From assembly GCA_029448655.1 (NCBI GenBank), contig JACCLO010000015.1, positions 930,001-994,000 of the forward strand: 64,000 nt of DNA, written 5' to 3'. Below the pieces are notes generated by a model. The model was not told the origin of the DNA. It made no database searches and worked only from the letters and a program-made list of their open reading frames with translations. The position numbers were made by a program, and so were the translations under genes. The first letter of the stretch is position 1. Every line of letters begins with the position of its first letter. This stretch comes from Wolfiporia cocos (Eukaryota > Basidiomycota > Agaricomycetes > Polyporales > Phaeolaceae). Shown here one piece after another: positions 35,148 to 46,861 of the stretch.

Positions 35148-35584
35148 TGTCACAGTTTTCTGTGGCATTAGGCTAACTGCCATCTCCTGGACTCGAACCC
35201 CGGTCCTCATTGTTGAACATCATGTGATCCCCCTACCCCTCGTAGTATAGTGGTTAGGTGTCACTACTTACAGTCTATAGGTCACGTGTAGTTACACGTT
35301 AGTTACTCATGATTGGCGCGTTGCACATGGGCCCCTTTAGGGCGGTCATCTCTCTGAGTAGTTAGCGCTACATCATGTATATAACTACTGTGCCTGAGGT
35401 CTTACACCTCATGCCTGTTAATCTCGACGTTGGGGCATGTCCCACTCTTTATTCACTCTGCGTGCTTGTCTGAGATGGCCTCGTCGTTGGTTACCACTCA
35501 ACCTTGTCCCTCTCAGGGGATTCCCTATGGTGGCACCCTAGGCCCCCACTTGCGCGTGGATGACACTGTGAGTAATCTGTGTCA
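35148..35584 (+). mobile_element. Solo LTR, family B, second copy
   Basis: TGTCACAGTTTTCTGTGGC ... AATCTGTGTCA, 437 bp, homologous along its length to 21582-22041. Flanks ACAGG (35143-35147) and GCAGG (35585-35589) are a 5-bp duplication with one change. TATA-like ATGTATATAACTAC near 35374. Confidence 0.85.
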
Positions 35585-36589
35585 GCAGGGCAGGTAGCGG
35601 CAGGCCACGGTATCATGTATGTAACTAAAAAAAAAATCAGCGTGTTCTACACTCTATAGGATCCAATGAAAGTAAGAAAATTAGCTAATTTAATCGGCAG
35701 TGGTCTGTGCCAGTCCTTGCTCGTACACGTGCGCCAACCAGCTTGGATACACACCTTCTGATGCAGATTTCTATTGGTGTTTTTCCCAAATCTCTGTCAT
35801 GAGTCAGCGCTGGTTGGCATTTTGGAGCCCTGTGGGGTGCTGCCAATGTTACGGATCGAATATCTGTTCAGCTGAAATAACTAAGTCGAGTTACTCAGCA
35901 TATTGAGTAGCGCACTACTCGTCAGACTCAGCAGAGTCGAGCGTCGATATACTAGCTGCAGGCTTATTTGCTGAAACCCTTGAGAACGAGTATAGGATCC
36001 TTGTATTTCAACAAGGTCAAGCTGAGGAACTCGACCAGTATTTACAGCAGGGTCTTTATACTACGATTCTGTAATCGGGGTCATAGTGTCCTTGGTACTG
36101 CTACCACTAAGTCCATAAGGTTAGTATGCTACAATAACTAAGCTGAAACGTTGCGGTTGAGCGCAACAGTGGCTGAAACGCAGAAGTGCTGTGGTTAGTC
36201 ACTAGCCATCCACTAGAACCTGATACACTACAGTACTAGGGGCATAGGGTTGTTGTACATGAAACGAGGGTCGCTGGTTGAACAGGGAACCCTGGAAATA
36301 AACGCACGGCGATGCGGTTGAATGCTAAGTTCTCCTCTCCAGTGAGGTGTCAAAGATATACGAAATTGTACGGACTGTAACAGCCAACTGGCATGGACTG
36401 GTGCCATACAGCTTGTTGCTGATTTCCACTGGGATTCACCGTTCACCCAAAGATGAAATTGTAACATGTACCTAGTGTGACTGTGAGGTAGTGACTATCT
36501 TATCTACTGACAGTGGTATCTAATCTACTGATCATGTGACTACACCTGGCAGTAATGCGAACTGTGACAAGTGTCAGGAAGGTGTTTAC
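35585..36589. other. No gene assigned
   Basis: A short open stretch at about 35930-36075 reads GLFAETLENEYRILVFQQGQ then AEELDQYLQQGL, reminiscent of a hAT transposase C-terminus (EELDxYL), but it is only ~45 residues and I do not press the identification. Confidence 0.35.
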
Positions 36590-37193
36590 TGGGTGTATCC
36601 CCAGTTGTACTAGTGTATAGGGTGCATTTTACCTTTGACAGATCCAACTCTGTCCTCATTTCATATTCATCATTTATTAGCTGATAGATGGTGTTCAACT
36701 GCCATCATCATTCCAATCTATCATTGCAGATATATCACTAAATACTTATCAAATGTTTGGTACTATAGCGTAGATAGTATCGGTGACATCTGGGACTGAC
36801 TTGATCCCTGAAACTCAATATAGTATTTAAATTCATGTACTTACTGTCAAGGCTCTTCAGCTCGACCTTGTTGTACAAACAAGAAGTCTTATACTTGTTC
36901 TCAGACGTAGGAAACTACACTCAGTATTCTCACTCAAGCAACTAAACGACTAAGTCCTCGAAGTGCACGCTGACTTCTCGGACTTAGGCAAGTCTTATAT
37001 TCTATTTGACTTGCAACCCGAACAGATTATATCCTCTAACGCGTATTGGATATCAAACAATCTCCTAGGAACTTCACCTAGGACTTGAAGGCATCTAACG
37101 AGTATTTGCCTTGCATACGGCGACTTGCCTACATGCAGAAGAACAATCTATATTCGCGACTCGAATATATGAACAGGTATTTGGCCCGTAACA
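36590..37193 (+). mobile_element. LTR fragment, family C
   Basis: About 600 bp strongly similar to 40318-40921, including GATAGATGGTGTTCAAC, TTTGGTACTATAGCGTAGAT, GACTAAGTCCTCGAAGTGCA and the GGCCCGTAACA end. The 5' part of the LTR is missing or diverged and no target duplication was found. Confidence 0.75.
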
Positions 37194-37588
37194 CAAGAGT
37201 TATAGTCATCTGAAAGATTGTTGGACTAGGAGTGGGCTATGTACTGAGTCTGATAAAATGGTTTTTGTGTTTAACCCCAACTGAGGCACTATATCAGATG
37301 CTATGATCAGGTGAGTCACCTTTGTATCAACATTTCCGATGCCACACATCTCAAGTGTGCACATGTTGCTACTATATTGGGCAGAAACCATATACTGTAT
37401 ACAATACTGGATGAATACTGTATACTACCTATTGCATATTTACAGTATATGGTATACAGTTAAAACCATGTATACACAGTTTGTATACTATTTAGTTGGA
37501 GCCTTAGCTGCTGACCTCTGCACATGACATATCCAGTATGGTCTCTCTGGTAACATGCTTTCTGATGATTAGATCCCTCAAGCTCTTG

Positions 37589-37912
37589 TGTCACAACTTT
37601 TCCTAGTGACGCCTCACTATATGTCTATACCGAGAATTGAACCCTCGACCTGTGGATATGCCATTACGTGCACGCCATTACTGGTGCATATCCTCCATAC
37701 TAGTTGACATGCGGCTAGCCCTGATCACATGGTAGTATTAGATAAGCATTTGAGTTCTGACCATTAGGCATGTGCGCACAGGCCATGTCGCTTTAGGACA
37801 AGGGTAGTCACCTAGTACTACAGTGCTACTGCCATGTATATAAACCTGAGAGTCTGAGGTCGTCTCCTCAGACTCATCATATTCGACTATGCCTTAGGGC
37901 ACTTAACTCTCA
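37589..37912 (+). mobile_element. Probable solo LTR, related to family B
   Basis: Begins TGTCACAACTTTTCC; has ATGTATATAAACCTGAGAG at about 37834 followed by CTGAGGTCGTCTCCTCAG as in family B. If it ends at …AACTCTCA the flanks TCTTG (37584-37588, 37913-37917) form a perfect duplication, but homology to family B suggests the LTR could run about 100 bp further. Confidence 0.55.
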
Positions 37913-38298
37913 TCTTGCTTGCTTGCCCAAAACCACTGCTAGACTGCATGAGTGCCTTGACGTTAGGGTCTTTGGCTTTAAGCACCATTGACTATGTCTG
38001 GGAAGCATCTCGTTAGTTGGGGGTTAGGCAATTGAGGATGACCCATAGAGTTCTGGGTCATCTTGTTTCTCATGCGCAGCCTTTTAAAATCTCATGTTCT
38101 CACCAGCAATGCCACAAGCCCAGGGCCTTTGGGTCCAAATATACCTCACTCCTATTCTCACCCAGGCTGAACATCACAGTACAAAGTTGATCTGATCGTC
38201 CTTGGTGCTGCATGTATCGTTCGAGCATAAATACTCACTAGTTCCAAGACAGCTCAGCATCCATCACATTTGGAAGACGTTCTCCCATCATTCCACAA

Positions 38299-38532
38299 AT
38301 GCCTCTCCTATCCCTAAACAATAATGCTCTGTATGAGATCCTAGCACAAACTGACTATCAATCTGCGATGAGGCTATCCATTGTCTTGCGGGACACACAC
38401 TTGAGGTTAATCACCCAGTGGGTTTGCGTAGCACCAAGCACCAAAGATCACATGCATACTGCCACATTGGGCCATGGTGGGCACCTCTGCACAATTGTTG
38501 AACATTTTGGCCAACCCCATCAACTGAATTGA
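38299..38532 (+). CDS. Small unrecognised ORF
   Basis: MPLLSLNNNALYEILAQTDY then QSAMRLSIVLRDTHLRLITQ resembles the start of an F-box-like helix pair (L....L.EI......S...LS.V....R.L). It is preceded by a TATA-like CGAGCATAAATACTC at about 38222 and an ACGTTCTCCCATCATTCCAC leader. Only 77 residues; could be a gene fragment. Confidence 0.3.
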   Translation: MPLLSLNNNALYEILAQTDYQSAMRLSIVLRDTHLRLITQWVCVAPSTKDHMHTATLGHGGHLCTIVEHFGQPHQLN

Positions 38533-39012
38533 AGATGTATGCATTACATGCATTATAGGATTACATTGAAAACAACTACTTAGATCATTGTATGTATACA
38601 GGAGGGTGCTGGTGCATATAACACCAACACCTAAGTACTAAGCACTAAATCCACACCCAATCTACAGCTTGACTACAAAGATGAGGTTGACACATCAATG
38701 ACTTGGTCACAGTGCTACGATGATCACTGCATATCCTTGAGGACCAACAAGATGTCCTGCATGGAGTCACACTGGCTCAAAAGTGCAGCATGTATAAATG
38801 AAGCCACTCATCCACTGACAAAATGATCTTAGTCATGAATAGTGTCGTACATTGTCTATAGCAAATTCAATTAATGTCTTCTATTACAAGTACTATAGTA
38901 AATAATCACACCGTGGGCTTCCTTCATTTTGATATCCAGTGTACATGCACACATGGGCGGCAACCAACTTACAATGTATTACATTCTGCCTTTATAAGTT
39001 ACTGCAACTTTG

Positions 39013-39576
39013 TATCACAAGACTCGCCTGATGGTCAGGGACCCTAAATGTATGCCCTGCTAGTTGCAAGGACATAGAACTCAAGGGTGTGCTCGTCATT
39101 GAGCAGAGGCCGCCTTCTAAGGTACTAACCAAGAAGTAGAGTGGGTATGCACACAGAGGGATGTCAAGGGATGTCAAGAGGCGCATAGGCCCTAAGATGA
39201 CAATCATAGTCTGAGGTCTCAGACAACGATATATACATAGGGGGACCTCTAACTATAAGAGAAAGGGCCACCCTGAAGAGGGGGCCTGTGCACAGCCTGT
39301 AGGGGCTGGCCAGGGCCCTAGTAACCTAAGCTGCTAGGCCAAATGGGCCTAGCAGGGTATATAGTATAAGCAGGTGCCACATATGCGGTCACCTGCCTAT
39401 GCATCGTGGTCACGTGCTACCTATCTGCACATGTACCTAAGGCCCTATGCCACCAGTAACGGGGCAAGGGGCTGGTGCTAAGCCTTAAGGGCTTTAAGGG
39501 GGCACCCCTGGGCCTGTATTCTAAGGGAAACCATATAATATATTGGGAAGATGGGAGAACGTACTTTCTTGTGACA
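39013..39576 (-). mobile_element. Solo LTR, minus orientation
   Basis: On the minus strand starts TGTCACAAGAAAGTACG; the far end reads TATCACAAG on plus. Perfect 5-bp duplication CTTTG at 39008-39012 and 39577-39581. The promoter-like TATATATCG and CTGAGACCTCAGAC on the minus strand match the family-B arrangement. Confidence 0.72.
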
Positions 39577-40212
39577 CTTTGGGGTCTTCAACGTTCGTAT
39601 ATGGCAGCACCATGACACAGTAATCACTGTGTGTACCACTATGCGGGGAACTCCCCCATATCTCCTATCCCTAAGGGAGAACAGGAGTTGTCGGTGTATT
39701 GACAACGACTCTGCCAGTTGTCACAAGAATTCTCTAGCTTTCCCACTATTTTCTACTATTTTTCCGGTAATTCTACGAATTATCTACGACTTTATAGACC
39801 AATAACTAGCTTATCACAGTTCATAAGTAAAGGTTACATATGTGCCGCTTGATGGCCGTGTTATCTTCCATAACGACGGTCTTATCTTATCTAGTAGTTA
39901 CCATCATAGTCACATGTCTAGTTCCAGCCAATCGGACGTTCCGTCCGAAGCAGTCAGCCTATAAACATCAGCGGACCGGGCACTGGTCACACCCTGTCTT
40001 TGTAAAGACAATGCGCACTTACCGCTATTCGCGCGGCCCTTGCCACACATCTATATCCCGGTATTGATCGGTATATCATTTTAATGTGTATTACTTAGCA
40101 CTTAGGTGTCTGAGGACCTGTACATACAAATACGGACATTGGATTACCTAATACGTAGTGTTAGGGGTCTTATTTATCATGTATATATACTAACCTTGCT
40201 GAACGCTATTGC

Positions 40213-40921
40213 TGTTACGGTTATTTTTGATTTTTCGAACGCTGGCAGAACTCACCATTGGGTGAATACGATACAGGGACTTGTTGCGCAACCAACCCCC
40301 TGGCTACTCGTTATTCGTACTAGGCATATCCCCGGTTGCACTAGCATATAGGGCACGTTTCACCTTTGGCAGATCCAACTCTGCCCTCGTTTCAGGTTCA
40401 TCGTTTATTAGCTGATAGATGGTGTTCAACCACCATCATTCCTATCTATCGTCTCGGATATATCACTGCATACTTATCAAACGTTTGGTACTATAGCGTA
40501 GATAGTATCGGTGACATCTGGGACAGGCTTGACCCCTAAAACCTAACGTAGTATAAAAACTCATGTACTTACTGTCAAGGCTCTCCAGCTCGACCTTGTT
40601 GTATAAACAAGAAGTCTTATACTCGTTCTCAAACGTAGGAAACTACGCTCAGTATTTCTCGCTCGAGCAACCGAACGACTAAGTCCTCGAAGTGCACGCT
40701 GACTTCTCGGACTTAGGCGAGTCTCATATTCTATTCGACTCGCATCCAAACAGACTATATCCTCTAACGTGTATTGGATATTAACCGATCTCCTAAGAAC
40801 TTCACTTAGGACTTGAAGGCATCTAACGAATATTTGCCTTGCATACGGCGACGTGCCTACGTGCAGAAGAACGATCTATATTTGCGACTCAAATATACGA
40901 ATGGGTATTCGACCCGTAACA
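40213..40921 (+). mobile_element. Solo LTR, family C
   Basis: TGTTACGG ... CCGTAACA, 709 bp, with a perfect 5-bp duplication ATTGC at 40208-40212 and 40922-40926. Its 3' 600 bp repeat at 36590-37193. Confidence 0.88.
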
Positions 40922-41139
40922 ATTGCCTCAGTTCTATTCATTGCATTCATACTACGAGTTAACCACTCAATGTATCCTGCTTAACCACTTACAACCTCTT
41001 TGTCTAACCAACAAACCATCAAGAATAACAAGTAAGTGTTATCTTGTGTTACCAGTCCTAAGTGGGGGTGACCATCCATCAACAAGGACACTAGTCACTG
41101 GGCCCCAGACTAGCAGTAGTGAGAGAGTGTGTGTCACCA

Positions 41140-41475
41140 GCACACAAGCACGCAGTGAGGAAGTGACCACCAGGGGACACACCCCCTAGGTCTACAATAC
41201 TAGTTCTGAGGAGTACCTCAGAACACTAGCTATCTACTGTAGCTACAAGACCTGCCCTAATGGCATGGTCTGTGCATTTTGTAACTACATCGCACATGAC
41301 TAGTGATGCTGTTACTAGTAAGTGACTACTTCACATGACCATGTAAATAGATAAGATAAGGAAGCGATATCTACCCATGCACATGCATCCATACGAACGG
41401 CTAGGTATAAGCACTGCAGATGCGTGAATAGTCTGTAAAAACAGAGGAATTAATGTCACATACTTTCTTGTGACA
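41140..41475 (-). mobile_element. Probable solo LTR, degraded
   Basis: On the minus strand starts TGTCACAAGAAAGTATG, the same start as the LTR at 39576. The other end reads GCACACAAG, and CACCA flanks both sides (41135-41139, 41476-41480). 336 bp, internally reduced. Confidence 0.5.
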
Positions 41476-42589
41476 CACCAGAGCGCCCACCACTGGGAAA
41501 CACATGTGATCTTTGGCACTTGGTGCTACACAAACCCACTGGGTAATAAGGCATTAAGGCCACGCAAGCACGGCATAGCCTGCTACCAGTGTGTGGGCAG
41601 ATTAATGCGTGCAGTACAGAACAAATAGAGAAGTAGTCATAGTCTTCGTATAAGTGGTTGTATATCTCACCCTGCCCCGCCCCCCGCCCCCCAAACCATT
41701 GGTTGTGAATAGTCGCGCTTGCGCGTCTAGCACGCTGTAATTAGTACCGGCATTCTTGAGGCATTGCATACTGCTGCTTCGTTAACTATATGCTCTGTAT
41801 ATCCTATGGGTATACAACAATAGTAGCTCAACTTACAGATAGTACTGAAGATGGAATGGCTGACATCAATGACCACTTGTTGGGACTCCTTGGGTGGCAG
41901 CTCACATAAGCAGGAGTGTACTCGGAAGCTACATGCAGCATTAGAGGCTGAAGGTAGCGACTCGAAGACTATGGTGCATGTTCTAGCTATTCTCTACTTA
42001 GCATCGCGGACTTGGCGAGCTTGCTGCGGGCATTTTTGCTGATTCTTTGCTTGATGACGGCATCCAGAGGAAAGATGCCCAGAAGGCATTCCAACTGATT
42101 CAACCCAAAAATCAAGGCACTTCAACCATATATATGTTTGCCACAATCCGAGCTATCCGAAGAGTCTCTACTTTCTTGTGATTTTTAATTTGAGGCAAAT
42201 AAGCTAGACCCAAGGATCATGTTGCATACAAATTCATGAATGGGGAAGATATCAGATTGATAGCTGAGCAGGCGTGTATTCGCACAATATTACTACTGGC
42301 GCATACACGTACCAACACAATTGTTAACGCTGTGATAATGTAGGGTACACAACGCGGGTCAGGCAATGCTATAAGCTATAAGTGTTCAAACGTTCACCGT
42401 CTGGGTGCGAGACTAGGACACTTTGCTGTCGGAGACATCCGGATCAGATATTTTGTTACTTATGTTCCCACAGATACAAGCTGATAAGAAAGGTTGTAAC
42501 CGGAGACCTGCCCTAAAGCCCGAGGGAAATTTTGAAACCTTTTGCGTTCCGATTTACGCTCCAAGACCCACTACCTCTGGTAGCAGGAA
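41476..42589. other. No gene assigned
   Basis: A short frame from about 41855 (MADINDHLLGLLGWQLT) breaks after ~20 residues. A C-rich run (CCCCGCCCCCCGCCCCCC) lies near 41675. Nothing else supported. Confidence 0.45.
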
Positions 42590-44116
42590 TCATATAATAA
42601 AGGGACGACCGTTGCGTGGGAACTGCCATGTGCTTTTCCACGTGCGCCACGTGCTGTCCGTCGTCCCATAGGGCTCGCGCCACCGACCCGGGGAGTTGGC
42701 CAGTGGATTCCCACGCCCGGCGCCTGCAAGGCGCGCGATCCCTTCGGCGAAAAACGTTTCGCGCGTCCTCCCTGCGCTGTGCCACGGGGATTTTGTAGCT
42801 GTTGTAACGTAGATGGCCTGTACTGTAGATACACGCGATTAATTAAGAGAATTCAGGGAGTTTTTTGAGGCACCACACAATGTTACAAGCGAAGCGACGA
42901 CGACACCGAGCATCAGCGAGGTGGAGGAAGTGGCTGAGCGGGCAGAGAACAAAGGACAGGTGCAACAGGGTGATCACACACCCTGGAGGTTGGGTGGACT
43001 CATAATGTCTCCATCCAGTGTTTTTTTTCCCTTATTCTATTAGTTATCTCACTTAAGTGACAATTGATATTCGTGGCGAAGCCATGGGTAATTAAACTCG
43101 TCATATAATAAAGGGACGACCGTTGCGTGGGAACTGCCATGTGCTTTTCCACGTGCGCCACGTGCTGTCCGTCGTCCCATAGGGCTCGCGCCACCGACCC
43201 GGGGAGTTGGCCAGTATATTCCCACGCCCGGCGCCTGCAAGGCGCGCGTTCAAATCCCTTCGGCGAAAAACGTTTCGCGCGTCCTCCCTGCGCTGTGCCA
43301 CGGGGATTTTGTAGCTGTTGTAACGTAGATGGCCTGTACTGTAGATACACGCGATTAATTAAGAGAATTCAGGGAGTTTTTTGAGGCACCACACAATGTT
43401 ACAAGCGAAGCGACGACGACACCGAGCATCAGCGAGGTGGAGGGCAGAGAACAAAGGACAGGTGCAACAGGGTGATCACACACCCTGGAGGTTGGGTGGA
43501 CTCATAATGTCTCCATCCAGTGTTTTTTTTCCCTTATTCTATTAGTTATCTCACTTAAGTGACAATTGATATTCGTGGCGAAGCCATGGGTAATTAAACT
43601 CGTCATATAATAAAGGGACGACCGTTGCGTGGGAACTGCCATGTGCTTTTCCACGTGCGCCACGTGCTGTCCGTCGTCCCATAGGGCTCGCGCCACCGAC
43701 CCGGGGAGTTGGCCAGTGTATTCCCACGCCCGGCGCCTGCAAAGCGCGCGTTCAAATCCCTTCGGCGAAAAACGTTTTGCGCGTCCTCCCTGCGCTGTGC
43801 CACGGGGATTTTGTAGCTGTTGTAACGTAGATGGCCTGTACTGTATATACACGCGATTAATTAAGAGAATTCAGGGAGTTTTTTGAGGCACCACACAATG
43901 TTACAAGCGAAGCGACGACGACACCGAGCATCAGCGAGGTGGAGGAAGTGGCTGAGCGGGCAGAGAACAAAGGACAGGTGCAACAGGGTGATCACACACC
44001 CTGGAGGTTGGGTGGACTCATAATGTCTCCATCCAGTGTTTTTTCCCTTATTCTATTAGTTATCTCACTTAAGTGACAATTGATATTCGTGGCGAAGCCA
44101 TGGGTAATTAAACTCG
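42590..44116. repeat. Three tandem copies of a ~0.5-kb unit
   Basis: Copies at 42590-43100 (511 bp), 43101-43602 (502 bp) and 43603-44116 (514 bp), each starting TCATATAATAAAGGGACGAC and ending TAATTAAACTCG. They are almost identical. Copy 2 lacks a 16-bp GGAAGTGGCTGAGCGG segment and copy 1 lacks TTCAAAT after GGCGCGCG. Each contains CACGTGCGCCACGTG, a GGCGCCTGCAAGGCGC hairpin and a poly-T tract. Copies 2 and 3 keep a 116-codon minus ORF (43000-43350, 43502-43852) that copy 1 does not; coding is unproven. Confidence 0.92.
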
Positions 44117-44120
44117 TTAA

Positions 44121-45480
44121 CCTCAAGTGGACACACACGAGCTCGGGATCCAACACGTGCTCACACGGGTAACGCTTTCGCACTCGCAAAAGCAAATGAG
44201 CGTGTTCTGCAAACTCGTGCTAGCAGATCCAACCAATCATCTTCTGAATTTGCGCAAACTCACCATTGAAAGCGGTGCTTTCAGTGTGGCGAGACATATC
44301 GAGTTTCAACGCAAGGGGAATTTCTCTGCTGCTGCCGATTTTGCTGACCTGCTCGAATATGCCAACCAGCTGGGGCGCCTATCCTTAGCACGTTCCGAGG
44401 ATCTCACGATCGTTGTCACAGAGCCGCACATTAGACAGTTTTCACAAGGCTGTGGTGCTCGCCATCATTTGTGGGTTGTGGAGCTGTTGATGGCATGGAG
44501 TAATGTGGAGCATGGTGGGGTGTTTTCAAGAACCGACAGCATACCCACAGTCCGGAAACAGTGAAATGTGATTTAAGTATGTACTACTATTTGCCGCACA
44601 TGCTCCTGCTCAACTTTGAGCAGACACTCTGCAACGCATTTCTCGCTTGCTCAAGCTGTGGCTGCAGCGAGCGGGCCGATAGTGGTTGATAACGGTGGCG
44701 CGGCGTGATGGTTTGCACCACTTGGTCTTTCGGCATTTTGGCTTGAGAACCTGCGCGGTTGATCGACCAGAAATCTTCGGCGCTAAGGGGATTGCAAAAA
44801 CTGTCTATTGGTGCCGCATCATGCGCATTGCCAAACCTTGTGGATCTTGGTTTGGCCAGTCGTCCATGCCGATCTTTCCCCTCCCCCACAGCCAACAAAA
44901 TTGCATTCACGAGCCTTTCAATAGAAGACTCCCCTCTTCCATCGTCTTCAAGGATTGAAACAACTGGAGACGCTGGAGCTATCACACCTCGACCTTTCCG
45001 ATGGGAGTCAGCCGCATGCTGAGATCCACGAAATTCCTTCGTTGCCGACCATCTGCTGGCTCTTCGTTGCGAGGTTGCACCGCTCAAATGTCATTATTTG
45101 TGCATGCGATGCCGCATCTCAGGTCCCTGTCGATTGCAGACATATTCACTAAGGTCTTGAGGACCACGCTGACTATACCAAACACGGTTGCTGAACTGGT
45201 CTGACTTGTCTCGAGGCAATGTGTCCGACTTTCGCTACTGGAAAGTCCGCTGTCCGGTGTGGTGGCTGCAATTAGACCTGACGGCGTACCATTATCATGA
45301 TGCATTGGATGTCATCCAGAGAGTGATTCTCGTGGCACTGTCACTGCTGGTTGAAACCAGGGTGGACGCACCGTTCTGGACAGGTGCACGCACTGCAGCA
45401 GCACGGTTGCGATACCTCGAGGTGTATTCAGATGAGGTAAAGGGGCGATCGGTGGAGTGGTAGCTGGTGAGCTTATATCG
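44121..45480 (+). pseudogene. F-box/LRR-like basidiomycete protein, frame-broken
   Basis: Starts with the pattern ELGIQHVLTRVTLSHSQKQM, VFCKLVLADPTNHLLNLRKL and TIESGAF, the usual beginning of large F-box/LRR-type families in Agaricomycetes (after-F-box segment, then leucine-rich strands). LRR-like blocks follow in other frames: FADLLEYANQLGRLSLARS, LRGLQKLSIGAASCALPNL, LKQLETLELSHLDLSDGSQP, MPHLRSLSIADIF and ARLRYLEVYSDEV. At least three frame changes over 1.3 kb. These proteins are thought to be substrate receptors of SCF ubiquitin ligases; nothing here proves it. Start sits directly after the tandem repeats, so the F-box itself may have been removed. Confidence 0.5.
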
Positions 45481-46861
45481 TTCGTGTCGGGAAAGCGAGA
45501 CTGGCTCACCTGCGAGCACCCAAACGTCTGCCCAGCGATGGCGATTCTTCCTACCGTAGCGATTTGCCTGTGTGTTTGTAAGAGGCAGTGGATAGGAGCA
45601 GACACGGACCAGGGCATTCCTGATTCTCGCACCGATGCGGCCTTCTGGGCACTGCGGGAGGATGTAAAGGGAGCAATACCATTGCTTCATTTCATTGCCT
45701 TGGTGCTCACCGCAAAAGGCAAGAACCCTTTGAGCGGCATCACAGAGCGGTGCCCGTGTGGTGGTGCATGTACAGTAGTTCCAGCAGGCACACACTGGAC
45801 TTCATTCCAGATGACAAGAGCGGGAGTCTCCGTGACTACCTGATATTCAAGGACTTGATACCGAAGAGGTAGTGAAGGGATTTCCAACTTGCACGGCAAG
45901 TGTCTCGGGTGTACCTTTAGGGAATGTCAGTCTGAATGAGCTTCGATTCCGCATGAGGTGATCATCAGCTGCAACTCCGACCGCCTCCTCACAGACATTG
46001 TTCTCAGTCAGCCAACCAAGCAGCATCTTCGGCCATATGCTGTTGATAGCTATTTTCGCCCAGCGCAGATCATCCAAAAATGCTGGTGTCCGGCCTTCAA
46101 GACAGCTAAGCCATCAGCAGGATGCAATGCTGAGGCACATCGCGCATATATGCCATTCGTTAGCACTGCGGAGCAGCAGGAACTGAGAGACGGGCATCTG
46201 GCCAGAGAACCTGAATGCCGTCGCACCAGTAGCTGAAGCGCTGAAGCGCCGCGCCACTTCGCTTCAGCCACCGCGGAGTTTCAAAGGCCATGAAAACCGT
46301 GTGGGACATCAACCTCAAGTCGTATCGCCCGATCGCAAATTTATGCTTGAGGACATTGTAATATGCTACTACAATGCAGTGATGTCTCATAATTAATGGC
46401 AAAAGCACATACTGAGTATGTTGCAGAGTCAATGTCGTACTAGTTGGCGCTTCCGCGCGTCGCTACGATTAATTTACAGCTTCTGTCAACTCATTTGTCG
46501 AAATTTCCTGCTACTCAGGTGCTTGATGTTCCCCATACGTGCAGGTTATCGATTGCAGGGCATCAGCAAAGTAGACAGGTACCTGTAAAAATGGTATGTG
46601 ATATATGTGCAAATCTTCTTGAACCGTTAAAACGTCAGCTTCATGGTGGGGGCTTGGTTTGCACACATCCGGATTCGCTGTACTTTCGAACAACTCTGGC
46701 TAAAGGAGCCCAATCACCCTGCCCAACATTGGCAATCCCGGTGATTATTCAACTGCTCGAGCGCGGCGGGATTCTGCAGATATTAGAATACATAAGGTCA
46801 AGACCACAAAGCACGTAGAGATTACATGATCAGACTCTGCGGATGGCTCCCTTTCTTCCCT
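45481..46861. other. No gene assigned
   Basis: ORFs at 45457-45843 (+), 45847-46077 (-) and 46444-46818 (+) have no motif I recognise. A small GCTGAAGCGCTGAAGCGCC repeat with an inverted CACTTCGCTTCAGCC lies at 46236-46270. Confidence 0.45.

Noticed and set aside
35929..36075. hAT transposase C-terminal fragment
   Set aside because: Only EELDxYL is suggestive; too short, with no other transposase motif nearby.
37194..40212. A full LTR retrotransposon bounded by the two family-C LTRs
   Set aside because: The left copy has no matching ATTGC duplication, the interval has no gag/pol and contains other complete solo LTRs with their own duplications.
42590..44116. CRISPR-like array
   Set aside because: Units are ~500 bp with no short repeat/spacer pattern, and the genome is eukaryotic.
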